64,000 nucleotides of DNA. Source: Halobellus ruber. GTDB lineage: Archaea; Halobacteriota; Halobacteria; Halobacteriales; Haloferacaceae. Made by a program: the position numbers and the translations under genes. The stretch spans positions 434,001 to 498,000 of the forward strand of contig NZ_JACKXD010000003.1 of assembly GCF_014212355.1 (NCBI RefSeq), given 5' to 3'. The notes under the pieces were generated by a model. The model was not told the DNA's origin. It did not search any database and saw nothing but the letters and a program-made list of their open reading frames with translations. Below are positions 17,385-25,972 of this stretch, in pieces. Position 1 is the stretch's first letter; every line of letters starts with the position of its first letter.

Positions 17385-18122
17385 ATGGACATCGTCGACG
17401 CGCTGGAGGCCGCCACAGGGACGACGTGCGTCGTCGGCGCCGGCGGCAAGAAGACCACGATGGCGGCGCTCGCCCGACGGCTGGACCGCGCGGTCGTCAC
17501 CGCCACGGTCCGGATCCCGATCTTCGACGAGTGGGCCGGACGAGTCGCCGTCACGGAGGACCCGACAAGAACCCTCGAAGCGGCGCTCGAACGGGACGAC
17601 GACGGGGAATGGCCGCTGGGGGTCGTCCCCGAGCGGGAACGCGAGGACCGGTATCGGGGCTACGACCTCGCGGTCGTCGATCGCCTCGCCGACTTCGACG
17701 TGCCGGTCCTCCTGAAGGCCGACGGCGCCCGGATGCGGCGGTTCAAGGCGCCCGACGACCACGAGCCGCGGCTGCCCGCCACCGCCGACACGGTGGTCGC
17801 GATCGCGAGCGTCCACGTCGTCGGCGAACCGCTCTCCGAGGAGCTGGTGCATCGGGTTCCGGAGGTCAGCCGGATCACCGGCGTAGAACCCGGCGAGGAG
17901 ATCGCGGCCGAAGACGTGGCAGCGGTGCTCGCCAGCGACCGCGGCGGGCGGAAGGACGTGCCCGAAGGGGCGACGTACGTTCCACTTTTGAATATGGTCG
18001 ACGACGACGCCCTCGAAGCGGCGGCGAGAGACGTCGCCAGCGGGATCCACGACCGGATCGACGTCCCGCGGGTGGTGCTCGCGGAGATGCGCGCCGACGA
18101 CCCCGTCGTCGACGTGGTCTGA
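17385..18122 (+). CDS. yqeC: YqeC-like protein (molybdenum hydroxylase/selenium cofactor accessory)
   Basis: 245 residues. The N-terminal P-loop-like GAGGKKTTMAAL and later LLKADGARMRRFKAP are the hallmarks of the YqeC family, which is linked by genome context to selenium-dependent molybdenum hydroxylases. Its 3' end faces mobA with only a 6-nt gap, which fits a shared role in molybdenum cofactor maturation (inference). No molybdenum hydroxylase gene lies in this window. Confidence 0.8.
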   Translation: MDIVDALEAATGTTCVVGAGGKKTTMAALARRLDRAVVTATVRIPIFDEWAGRVAVTEDPTRTLEAALERDDDGEWPLGVVPEREREDRYRGYDLAVVDRLADFDVPVLLKADGARMRRFKAPDDHEPRLPATADTVVAIASVHVVGEPLSEELVHRVPEVSRITGVEPGEEIAAEDVAAVLASDRGGRKDVPEGATYVPLLNMVDDDALEAAARDVASGIHDRIDVPRVVLAEMRADDPVVDVV

Positions 18123-18128
18123 GCGGGA

Positions 18129-18743
18129 TTACTCCCCAGCGAGCCGCTCGTTTGCGGTTCGGAACTCCTCGCGGGTGTTGATGTTGTCGAAGGTGTCGGC
18201 GGCGGCGACCCGCTCGATCTCCGCGCCGTCGACCACGATCTCGTCGAGGTCACCGAGCGGCGCGACGATCCGGTCGGCGCCACGGTCCAGCGCCTGCCGA
18301 CACGCCCGCGTCATCGTCTCGGTCCGATAAACCGCCTGCGTCGTCTGATACCACTCGTCGGGGCGCGGGACCGCGGCGTCGTGGCCGGCAGCACGCTCGA
18401 ACAGGTACTCGACGAAGTCGGGATCGACGAACGGCATATCGCAGGCGACGACGAAGGCGTACTCCGCCGAAACGGCCTCAAGCCCGCGAGCGATCCCCGC
18501 CATCGGCCCCTCGTCGGTCTCGCGGTCGACCGCGAACGTCGGCTCGAAGCCGCTGCCGGCCACGGCGTCGCGGATGGAATCGACCTGATCCGCACGACAG
18601 TTGATCACCACCTCGTCGACGACGCCTGCGATCCGGTCGACCACCCGGCGGATCATCGGCGTCCCCGCGAGGTCGGCAACCGCTTTGTCGCTGTCGCCGA
18701 ACCGGGTCGAGCGGCCGCCGGCGAGCACCAGACACGCGCGCAT
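18129..18743 (-). CDS. mobA: Molybdenum cofactor guanylyltransferase
   Basis: Joins GMP from GTP to molybdopterin to form the dinucleotide cofactor. 204 residues with the nucleotidyltransferase loop LAGGRSTRFGDSDKA at the N-terminus, DEGPMAGIARGL for the substrate, and the metal-binding VACDMPF motif. The ATG at 18741-18743 places the LAGG motif at residue 7, as is normal. It is convergent with yqeC. A perfect 29-bp tandem repeat begins about 70 nt upstream of its start. Confidence 0.9.
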   Translation of the reverse strand: MRACLVLAGGRSTRFGDSDKAVADLAGTPMIRRVVDRIAGVVDEVVINCRADQVDSIRDAVAGSGFEPTFAVDRETDEGPMAGIARGLEAVSAEYAFVVACDMPFVDPDFVEYLFERAAGHDAAVPRPDEWYQTTQAVYRTETMTRACRQALDRGADRIVAPLGDLDEIVVDGAEIERVAAADTFDNINTREEFRTANERLAGE

Positions 18744-18811
18744 ACCTCCGAGTTCCCGACCGCGACGCAAGAAGGTGACGAGTGCGACGAGGTCGCCCGC
18801 CGTCGCCGTCG

Positions 18812-18936
18812 AGCCACCGGCCTCCGGCATCGCCGTTCCGGGCCGCCGGCCTCCGGCATCGCCGTTCCGGGCCGCCGGCCTCCGGCATCGCCGTTCCGGG
18901 CCGCCGGCCTCCGGCATCGCCGTTCCGGGCCGCCGG
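18812..18936. repeat. Perfect 29-bp tandem repeat, four copies
   Basis: The core CCTCCGGCATCGCCGTTCCG recurs at 18821, 18850, 18879 and 18908, separated each time by GGCCGCCGG, giving an exact 29-bp period. A degenerate ninth of a unit precedes the first copy. There are no spacers. The array lies between the start of mobA (minus strand) and the TATA box of the next gene (plus strand), so it fills the shared divergent promoter region. Identity between units implies recent expansion by slippage or unequal exchange. Confidence 0.9.
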
Positions 18937-18945
18937 CACCCGAGT

Positions 18946-18954
18946 ACATATATC
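18946..18954 (+). promoter_or_regulatory. TATA box of the gene at 18978
   Basis: ACATATATC lies 24-32 nt before the ATG at 18978 and directly after the 29-bp repeat array; leaderless spacing. Confidence 0.55.
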
Positions 18955-18977
18955 CGGGCGTGATCTCCGTTTCGACG

Positions 18978-19577
18978 ATGCGGGAGGACGAACTGGCGAC
19001 GGCGGTGGTCGACCATTTCGAGGCCGCCTTCGACGACCCCGAAATCCGACTCGAGGAGCCGTATAACCACTACGGCACCCGGGGCGTCGTCGACGTCTAC
19101 GCCCGGACCGCGCCGCCGGAGCGGGTGACCTACCTCGCGGAGTTGAAAGCCGACCCCGCCGTGCGGATGGCGTCGGGCGCAAACGAGATCCTCCGGCAGT
19201 ACCGCCGGACCGAGCGGTACTTCTTCCGGGATGACGACCACGACCTCCGGGCCAGTCTGGCCCGGGACGGCCCGGGGGTGCACCTGCTTTTGCTCTTCGC
19301 GCCGACGGTCGACTGCGTCGAACACGTGATCGAACACCGGTCGCTGTACGCCTCCGTCGACCCCGACCTCTCGATCGACGGGGTCCCCGCCGCCCGGAAG
19401 GTGGCCTTTCTGGCGAACCTCGACGCCGCCCCCGACGGCGGGCTCGGCTTCCTCTCGGTCAACGGCGACGTGGGCGTGGAATCGGCGGCGTTCCGGGACG
19501 CCGTCCCGCCGGGGTCGCGGCTGGCCGACGCGCTGGCCGAGGCGGATGTCGACGTCGGCACCGAGAGTGACTCCTGA
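18978..19577 (+). CDS. Uncharacterised haloarchaeal protein, possible PD-(D/E)XK fold
   Basis: 199 residues, not assigned to a named family. Near residue 36 is RGVVDVYAR, and 18 residues on is YLAELKAD. A single Asp on one strand followed by E-x-K on the next is the active-site layout of PD-(D/E)XK nucleases. A helix with NEILRQYRR and a strand LLLLFAP follow, compatible with that fold. No transmembrane segment or signal is visible. It is monocistronic. It could equally be a non-catalytic protein that happens to carry the pattern. Confidence 0.6.
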   Translation: MREDELATAVVDHFEAAFDDPEIRLEEPYNHYGTRGVVDVYARTAPPERVTYLAELKADPAVRMASGANEILRQYRRTERYFFRDDDHDLRASLARDGPGVHLLLLFAPTVDCVEHVIEHRSLYASVDPDLSIDGVPAARKVAFLANLDAAPDGGLGFLSVNGDVGVESAAFRDAVPPGSRLADALAEADVDVGTESDS

Positions 19578-19598
19578 CCGGGACCACAAGCGGCGTCG

Positions 19599-20045
19599 TC
19601 ACCACGCGCGGTCGAGCACCGTCGCGGTCTCCTCGGTGCTCGGGTCGACCCCCTCGGGTACGACCCCCAGCAGGTCGTCGTCCCGGATCGCGGCGGCGAC
19701 GGCGGGCAGATCCGACCGCGACGACGGCGGCGGCGCCGCGGAGGCGACGCGGGAGCCCCAGGTCGTCGCGGACGCCCGCGACCGCGTCGGTCACGGCGTC
19801 GGCCGGGTCCGCACCGGCGTCGGCGACACCGAGCGCAGACGCAAGCGGGTCCCGGCGTCCCTCGACCCGGTCGAAGACGCACCGGAGGACGTGGGGTGCG
19901 ACGACCCCGTGGATCGTCCCCTGGTGGACGTCGAAGCCGTGGCCGAACGCGTGGATGATCGACGCGCGGTACCCCTCCGCGCCGGCGAGGCCGTATTGGA
20001 CGCAGACGATCCCCGCGAGGACATCGGCGAGCAGGTCGCGGGCGA
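19599..20045 (-). pseudogene. C-terminal remnant of an iron-containing alcohol dehydrogenase
   Basis: Only the C-terminal part remains: DVLAGIVCVQYGLAG, the iron-site HAFGHGF, HGVVAPHVLRCVFDRV and DAVTDAVAGVRDDLGLPRRL. A 1-nt frameshift near 19735 moves the end (LPAVAAAIRDDDLLGVVPEG, then a stop at 19599-19601) into another frame. The N-terminal NAD domain is missing. The 5' break meets the 5' break of a class II aldolase remnant on the other strand, as if one deletion removed the facing halves of two divergent genes. Confidence 0.8.
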
Positions 20046-20484
20046 ACTGGCGGCGTCGTCGGAGAAGCCGATGCACCTGCAGATAATGCGCGAGCGCGAC
20101 GACGTGGGCGCAGTCGTCCACACCCACTCCCCGTACGCCAGCACCTTCGCCGCCCTCCACGAACCGATCCCGGCGACCCACTACCTCATCGCGTTCGCGG
20201 GCAAGGAGGTACCGGTCACGCCGTACGAGGAACCGGGCAGCGAGGAACTCGGAGCTGCGGCCGTGTCGGCGTTGGGCGACGACCACAACGCCTGCCTGCT
20301 GGGGAACCACGGCGTCATCGCGGTCGGCGGGGACGCCGACTCGGCGTTCGAGGTCGCGCTGATGGTGGAGTACTGCGCCCGCATCCACTACCAGGGGCAG
20401 AACATCGGCGACCCGACCCACCTCCCGGAGGAGGAACTCGAACACCTGTTCGACCGGTTCAGCGACTACGGACAGGGCGGATAA
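20046..20484 (+). pseudogene. C-terminal remnant of a class II (fuculose-phosphate type) aldolase
   Basis: Reads SSEKPMHLQIMRERDDVGAV, HTHSPYAS, then GNHGVIAVGG and a normal-looking C-terminus. This keeps the catalytic Glu (SSE) and the zinc histidines (HTH, NHG). The first 60-70 residues, which carry the phosphate-binding loop and subunit contacts, are absent. Upstream in-frame codons are antisense to the alcohol dehydrogenase remnant, so there is no plausible start. A short protein from an internal Met is conceivable but unlikely to function. Confidence 0.75.
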
Positions 20485-20656
20485 CTATCAGTATACTGTA
20501 TTTCATTGCTGTATTATGATTAGACGGTCAGATTTCGATTCCGGGATCAGAAACGGCTGAAACGCGATACGAAACGTATTCGTTCCACACGTTAATTAAC
20601 AAAATTATTAGTATTTTCCGAACGTGAACGCCAGTTGAATCCCGGAGACGGCCCAC

Positions 20657-21532
20657 TCACACACCGTCGGACGGATGCGTCCCGGCGACAGCGAAGTAGT
20701 CGCGGACGAACACCGCAAGCGACGCTGCGAGCACCACCGCAGCCAGGGGCCGGACGGTCGAAAGCGGCACGATCGGTATCAACGCGAACGTGATGAACCC
20801 CATCTGGATCCCCGCCAGCGGCCGCCGGAGGAGGCTGGGCGGGAGGTCGAACACCGGCTTCCCCTGTCGGTTGCGGAACCAACACCCGAGTTTGAATAGG
20901 TACCGCGCGGCCGACAGCGACAGATACCAGACCGGAAGTTGGTGCCAGAGCACGCCAACCACCGGCGCGACCAGGAACCCGGTGGTGTCGATCGCCAGGT
21001 CGAGTTTCGCCCCGAGGAGGGTGGTGCGTTCGCTCCGGCGCGCGAGGAAGCCGTCGAGGAGGTCCATTCCGCAGGCCGTCCCGTAGAGCACCGCGGGGAG
21101 CCACGCGATCTCAGGGCGGGGGGTGAGCGCGGCGAACCCCGACAGCGCCGCCAGCAGCGCGCCGCGACCCAGGGTGACCAGGTTCGGGAGCCCGAGCGAC
21201 CGGTGAACCGACACGCCGTCGGCCCGGTCTGGCCGGTTCGCGTCGAGGTGGCGGTACGAGAACCACAGTTGGAAGCTCACCATCGCCGCTACGGGGGCAA
21301 GCCACCGGACCGACGCGAAGCCCGACGCGATCCAGACGGCGTCCGCGAGGTCGACGATCCCGCGGGCCGACAGCCGGGCCAGGTCGGCAAGCAGCCCCAG
21401 GAGAAAGATGATGTCGCCGTCGATCGTCAGCGCGAGCAGCCACGCGCCGCCGACCGTCAGAAACGCCATCGCGGCCGCGACGGCCGCCCACTCCCGCCGG
21501 AGCGTCGCCGGGACCGCCGGGGCGTCGGTCAT
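20657..21532 (-). CDS. CDP-alcohol phosphatidyltransferase family membrane protein
   Basis: Transfers a CDP-activated lipid (in archaea CDP-archaeol) to an alcohol acceptor, or the reverse. 291 residues, multi-pass. The family signature D-x2-DG-x2-AR-x8-G-x3-D-x3-D is complete (from MDLLDGFLARR to KLDLAID, around residues 165-190). It also has an N-terminal extension with three extra hydrophobic segments. The start overlaps the stop of the upstream oxidoreductase fusion (ATGA, 21529-21532), implying coupled synthesis. The acceptor alcohol is unknown. Confidence 0.88.
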   Translation of the reverse strand: MTDAPAVPATLRREWAAVAAAMAFLTVGGAWLLALTIDGDIIFLLGLLADLARLSARGIVDLADAVWIASGFASVRWLAPVAAMVSFQLWFSYRHLDANRPDRADGVSVHRSLGLPNLVTLGRGALLAALSGFAALTPRPEIAWLPAVLYGTACGMDLLDGFLARRSERTTLLGAKLDLAIDTTGFLVAPVVGVLWHQLPVWYLSLSAARYLFKLGCWFRNRQGKPVFDLPPSLLRRPLAGIQMGFITFALIPIVPLSTVRPLAAVVLAASLAVFVRDYFAVAGTHPSDGV

Positions 21533-23532
21533 CGCTCGAACCCCGGGTCTTCGAGCGTCGCCAGCCGCTCGCGGTCGGCGTCGGTCAGCCGGAACCGCGC
21601 GGCCGCGAGGTTCGCGACGACGTGGTCGGGATCGTTGCTCGCGGGAATCGGAACGACCCCGCGATCGACGTGGTACGCGATCGCGACCGCCGGGGGGGTT
21701 GTGCCGTGGTCGGCGGCGATCTCGGCCAGGATCGGCTCGTCGAGCAGTCCCGGGGCCGACAGCGGCGAGTGGGCGAGTACCCGGATCCCTTCGGCGTGAC
21801 ACCTCTCGATCAGGTCCGTTCGGGGGCGGTACGGGTGGGATTCGACCTGGACGATCGCGGGCGGGATGCGGGCGGCGTCGAGGATCGTCTCCAGGTGGTC
21901 GAGGGAGACGTTGCAGACGCCGATCGTGCGGGCGAGCCCCCGGTCGTGGAGCCGTTCCAGACGACGCCACGTCTCGACCAGGGGAACGTCGACGGTGTCG
22001 GGGTCGCCGTCGTCGTCGGTCGGGAACGTCAGCGCCTCCTGTTCGGCGGGGGGCAGTTCCGCGAGTTCCGACAGCGGCCCCTGATAGGCCCACGCGTCGG
22101 GCCAGTGGAGGAGGTACGCGTCGACGGAGTCGATCCCCAACTCCGCGAGGCTGCCGCGACACGCCTCCGCGACGTGTTCGTGGTTGGTGTTCCAGACCTT
22201 GCTGATCAGGAACAGCCCCTCGCGGTCCGGCGACCCCGGCGAGTCGAGCAGGTCGCCGATCCGCGCCTCGTTGCCGTAGAGTTCCGCCGAGTCGAACAGG
22301 CGGTAGCCCGCGTCGAGGGCGGTCGCGATCGAGTCGATCCGGTCGACGTACTCGCCGTCCCGGTACCGCGAACAGCCGAACCCGACGGACGGGAGCCGGA
22401 TCGCGGCGGGGCGTGCTGGTGTATCGGTGGGCGTCGTCGACCCCGACGGGCCCCCGTTCGGAGCCGGCTCCGGGCGGGTCGGCGGCGGGGTTTCGGGCCC
22501 CGCCGACTCCAGGTCGGGGTGCGGGACGTCGACCGGTCCGCCGGCGCCGGCCGCGCGCTCGACAGCGTTGCAGACGGCGACGACGTGGGCCGCGCGGGCG
22601 GCGCTCCCGGTCGGGCGGGCCCCGCGGTCGACGGCGGCGGCCAGCCGTTCGGGTCCCGAGAGATACGACGACTCCCGGCGCGGGGCGGGATGCGGCGCGG
22701 GGACGTAGGGTCGGCCCGCACCGCCGACGCGGACGGTGTCGCGGTCGGCCGCGAGCGCCCCCGAGTCCGTGAGATACAGCGACCCGTCGTCGCCGTGGAG
22801 TTCGAGGCTGTTGAACTCGCGGCTGCGGTGCGGGGCGTAGAGGCTGGCGGTGAGCCGGATCACGGGGCCGTCGGCGAACTGGAGGGTCGCCTCGACGTGG
22901 GCGGGGCGTTCGGGTCGCTGCGACTCCCTGTCGGGCCAGACGTCGACCGCGTCGGCGGTTCGAACCCGTCCGACGGGGCCGAACCACGCGGTCAGGAGCG
23001 ACAGCGGGTAGACCGCGCCGTCATAGAGGGGTCCAACCGAGAGAAAGGACGCGGGGCTGTCGTGCCACTCGGTGACGCGGCCGACGTGGGCGTGGGCGTA
23101 CCCCAGTCGGACCGGGCCGAACCGGCCGTCAGACAGCAGCGAAGCGGCGTGACGCTGGGCGTCGCACCGGTGGGTGATCGGCGCACACGAAAGCCCCAGT
23201 CCGCGCTCCTCGGCAGTCGCGACGAGTTCGGCCGCGCGGGCGGCGTCGAGTGCGAGCGGCTTCTCGCTGAAGACGTGGCGGTCGGCACGGAGGCACGTTT
23301 CGGTGACATCGGCGTGTGCGGCGTGGCCGGTGAGGTTCACGACGAGCGGGGCCGACTCGGCGGCCAGAAGCGCGTCGACGTCGGTGTACGTCGCGGCGTC
23401 ACGGGCGCTCGCGACCGACTCCGCGCGCCCGGCGTCGAGGTCGCAGACGGCGGCGAGATCGAGCGGGGACTCGGCGAGGCCGTCGGCGTACTGCCGCGCG
23501 ACGGCACCCGCGCCGACGAACGCACACTGCAT
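21529..23532 (-). CDS. Fusion of a Gfo/Idh/MocA oxidoreductase and an aldo/keto reductase
   Basis: 667 residues with two complete enzymes. Residues 1 to about 345: Gfo/Idh/MocA type, with Rossmann loop FVGAGAVARQ, VVNLTGHAAHAD and the catalytic-lysine motif VFSEKPLAL. A Pro/Thr-rich linker (about 345-385) follows. Residues 386-667: aldo/keto reductase with GFGCSRYRDG, the tetrad elements Asp and Tyr (DAGYRLFDSAELYGNE), Lys (LISKVWN) and His (LLHWPDAW), and the cofactor end PIPASNDP. Fusing two sugar/polyol redox enzymes to feed a downstream CDP-alcohol transferase suggests synthesis of a polyol acceptor (inference). Confidence 0.9.
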   Translation of the reverse strand: MQCAFVGAGAVARQYADGLAESPLDLAAVCDLDAGRAESVASARDAATYTDVDALLAAESAPLVVNLTGHAAHADVTETCLRADRHVFSEKPLALDAARAAELVATAEERGLGLSCAPITHRCDAQRHAASLLSDGRFGPVRLGYAHAHVGRVTEWHDSPASFLSVGPLYDGAVYPLSLLTAWFGPVGRVRTADAVDVWPDRESQRPERPAHVEATLQFADGPVIRLTASLYAPHRSREFNSLELHGDDGSLYLTDSGALAADRDTVRVGGAGRPYVPAPHPAPRRESSYLSGPERLAAAVDRGARPTGSAARAAHVVAVCNAVERAAGAGGPVDVPHPDLESAGPETPPPTRPEPAPNGGPSGSTTPTDTPARPAAIRLPSVGFGCSRYRDGEYVDRIDSIATALDAGYRLFDSAELYGNEARIGDLLDSPGSPDREGLFLISKVWNTNHEHVAEACRGSLAELGIDSVDAYLLHWPDAWAYQGPLSELAELPPAEQEALTFPTDDDGDPDTVDVPLVETWRRLERLHDRGLARTIGVCNVSLDHLETILDAARIPPAIVQVESHPYRPRTDLIERCHAEGIRVLAHSPLSAPGLLDEPILAEIAADHGTTPPAVAIAYHVDRGVVPIPASNDPDHVVANLAAARFRLTDADRERLATLEDPGFER

Positions 23533-23638
23533 AGGCGCTTAGTCGACCCCGACAGTGAAAAACGCGCGGGCCGATGTCGTCGACGGCAGCCCGTCGAGAA
23601 CCCCGGTCGTATATGTCGCCGCCGCCGGTACGGGAAGT

Positions 23639-24754
23639 ATGGCCCGGGTAGCGGTGTTCCACAACACGCTCGACTTCCAGGGCGGGGCCGACGTGGTGTG
23701 TCTGACGGCCTGTGCGGCGCTCCAGCGGGACCACGCCGTCACGCTGTATACGATCTCCGAAACCGATCCCCGGGACCTCGCGGCACGCTTCGGGATCGAC
23801 CTCGACACGGCCGCGCTCGACGTGCGGATACCCGCGGGGGGGAGGCCGGTAGCGCGGTTGCTGTCGGCGGGCGCCCCTGCCATCGGCCCGCAGTTGGCGC
23901 TCCGGAGCGTCCTGCTCCGCCGGGCCGTCGACGGGGAGCTGCCGTCGTTCGATCTCGTCGTGAGTACCGCAAACGAGGTGTCGCTGCCGACCCCGTCGGT
24001 GCAGTACGTCCACTACCCGCAGTTCCACGCCGACCGTCGCCCCGGCGACGACGGCGGGCGGCTGAACCGCGTGTGGAGCCGGCTTGCGGCCCCCCGGCCC
24101 GAGGGTCTCGGCGACGGAACCGCGCTGCTCGCGAACTCCGCGTGGACCGCCGGCGTCGTCGACGACGTCTACGGCGTGCGGCCGTCGGTGCTCCACCCGC
24201 CGGTCGACCCCATCGAAGGGGCGGTAGACTGGGCGGAGCGGCGGGACGGACTCGTCGTCGTCGGACGGCTCGCGCCCGACAAGCGGATTCTGGATGCGAT
24301 CCGCATCGTCGACGGCGTGCGGGAACGGGGCCACGACCTCACGCTGCATATCGTCGGCGCCGCGCCGCGGGCCTACCGCCGCTATGTGCGGCAGGTCGAG
24401 TCGATGGCGGCCGAGCGGCCGTACGTGACCGTCGAACGCGACGCCTCGCGAGAACGCTTGGAGGAACTACTCTGCACCCGCAAATACGGCCTGAACTGCA
24501 AGCCGGAGGAACACTTCGGGATGTCGGTCGCGGAGTACGTCGCCGGCGGGATGGTTGCGTTCGCCCCCAACAGCGGCGGACAGCGGGAGATCCTCGACGG
24601 CCGCGGGGACCGGCTGTTCGGGTCGACGTCGGAGGCGATCGACCTGATCGCCGCGGCTGCCGACGCCGACGATCCGCCCACGTTGCCGCCGGATCGGTTC
24701 GCGAGCGACCGGTTCCGCCGGGCGATCCGCAACGCCGTCGCTCGGGAGCTCTGA
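23639..24754 (+). CDS. Glycosyltransferase family 4 (GT-B fold)
   Basis: 371 residues. Rossmann start VFHNTLDFQGGADVV, and the C-terminal donor-binding region with VVVGRLAPDKRILDAI, LHIVGAAP and the E-x7-E motif in EEHFGMSVAEYVAGG. The arrangement resembles ALG11-type GT4 enzymes acting on lipid-linked glycans. The ATG at 23639 fits the family N-terminus. It is divergent from the redox fusion / CDP-alcohol transferase pair, with 106 nt between, so the three may share regulation and work on the same glycolipid or glycoconjugate (inference). Confidence 0.88.
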   Translation: MARVAVFHNTLDFQGGADVVCLTACAALQRDHAVTLYTISETDPRDLAARFGIDLDTAALDVRIPAGGRPVARLLSAGAPAIGPQLALRSVLLRRAVDGELPSFDLVVSTANEVSLPTPSVQYVHYPQFHADRRPGDDGGRLNRVWSRLAAPRPEGLGDGTALLANSAWTAGVVDDVYGVRPSVLHPPVDPIEGAVDWAERRDGLVVVGRLAPDKRILDAIRIVDGVRERGHDLTLHIVGAAPRAYRRYVRQVESMAAERPYVTVERDASRERLEELLCTRKYGLNCKPEEHFGMSVAEYVAGGMVAFAPNSGGQREILDGRGDRLFGSTSEAIDLIAAAADADDPPTLPPDRFASDRFRRAIRNAVAREL

Positions 24755-24811
24755 ACGTGGTGTCGGTCACAGTCGGGGGACGGCGGAAAAACGCCGATGA
24801 CGGGCCCGGAG

Positions 24812-25096
24812 CTACTCGATGTGGCCTTCCTCGCGGAGCTGTTCGGCGTCCTGCTCGGAGTAGCGCCACTCGATGTTGGCCTTCTCGTCCTGCCAGTCCC
24901 ACGGCTCCACGAGGACGACGTCGCCCTCGTTGATCCAGGTCCGGTACTTCATCCGGCCGGGGATCCGGCCCATCCGGTTTTTGCCGTCCGCACACCGGAC
25001 GCGGACGTGATTGCCGCCGTTGTGTTCCGTTACCACGGCGAACAGCTCCTTGTCGTCGGGCATTCGGAGGTTCCGACGCCCTGATTCCTCAGTCAT
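24812..25096 (-). CDS. Translation initiation factor aIF1A
   Basis: 94 residues, the usual archaeal length. OB-fold core with [42 protein letters not shown] and an acidic C-terminal tail. Promotes start-site selection on the small ribosomal subunit. The [13 protein letters not shown]-terminus is the typical haloarchaeal form. Single gene, convergent with the glycosyltransferase. Confidence 0.95.
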   Translation of the reverse strand: MTEESGRRNLRMPDDKELFAVVTEHNGGNHVRVRCADGKNRMGRIPGRMKYRTWINEGDVVLVEPWDWQDEKANIEWRYSEQDAEQLREEGHIE

Positions 25097-25652
25097 ACTT
25101 TCAATACGACGGGCGTCCTGATAAATGGACGGTTACGAGCGTCGGGCGTTTCGTGATCGTTTGAGTATTATGACAGTTTTTGTATATTATATTCTGATTT
25201 TTCCATCGGGTGCAAAGAAGAGATCGTTTCGAGCGTTCTTTGAATCCATACGTTCCGGTAGGATATACAAAATATACAAATTCGAACTATTGGGGTCGGC
25301 CGATACACCGTCGGTCGAAGATCATCCGATAAATGCGGACAGCACATCGCGACGCACCTATCCCGCAAGCAGGCGTGGTCCGGCTCCAAGCAGTCACGTT
25401 CCTGACGGGGTTGTTCGGGGTTTCGGAGAACCGGTCGACGCCCTCGGGAGCACAAGGCGGGTCGGCTACCCGGCATACTAACAGGCGTACCGTTGTTACG
25501 GCGCCGGCAGAACCCCCGGGCGCCGCGGACGCGACACGGGACCGACCCGCCGTCGCGTTCCGTTTCGTCCGTAACTACCGGACGGACGACAATCACGGCG
25601 GGAACCCGAACCGACACCGGCGCGGGGGTAATCTCAGTGTCGGGGACGGCGG
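25097..25652. other. Gene-poor stretch upstream of aIF1A
   Basis: 556 nt with no convincing gene. The part from 25150 to 25340 is much richer in A/T than the surroundings (several TATATT-like runs) and may hold the aIF1A promoter and insertion debris. The rest is GC-rich, with no readable protein similarity. Confidence 0.5.
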
Positions 25653-25972
25653 CTACACGGCGTCGTCGTCGAGTTTGGTCCGCTCGACCTTTCCCCCGGG
25701 AGGTGCCCCAGGAAGCGGTGCTCCGCGGGCCGTTTGTAGTTCGCCAGGTCGTTGCTGCCCTCACGCCACTGGTCGAGTTCCTCGTCCGTGACGTCGCCGT
25801 CGGCCGCGACGAACGCGACCACGATCCCCCGCTCCCGCAACGCGGTCCCGACGGCGTAGGCCTCGTCCCACAGTTCAGCAGAGGTGTACTCCGTCCCGTG
25901 GTTCGGGTAGGCGACGGCGGTCCGGTCGGGCGTCCGCGCGACCGAGTGCTCGAACGACTGTGGGAGCAACAT
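25653..25972 (-). pseudogene. Acyl-CoA synthetase (AMP-forming ligase) reduced to its two ends
   Basis: The first about 50 codons match the start of AMP-dependent acyl-CoA ligases (FEHSVARTPDRTAVAYPN, YTSAELWDEAYAVGTALRERG). They join directly to the extreme C-terminus (VVAFVAADGDVTDEELDQW, LANYKRPAEHRFLGHLP). A frameshift then moves the final GKVERTKLDDDAV into another frame, ending at the TAG at 25653. About 400 residues, including the AMP-binding P-loop and the adenylation core, are missing. Confidence 0.8.

Noticed and set aside
18812-18936. CRISPR array
   Set aside because: Unit length fits a CRISPR repeat, but the copies are directly adjacent with no spacers and no cas genes are present.
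21622-24933. Very long plus-strand open frame (about 1100 codons)
   Set aside because: It is antisense to the oxidoreductase fusion and out of frame with the glycosyltransferase. Its protein is Arg/Gly-rich with no motifs, a by-product of high GC.
24812-25096. aIF1A belonging to an operon with the glycosyltransferase
   Set aside because: The genes converge, so they cannot be co-transcribed.
25125-25481. Possible small protein in the A/T-rich stretch
   Set aside because: Codon use is unlike the genome, no motif is recognisable, and half of it lies in low-complexity A/T sequence.
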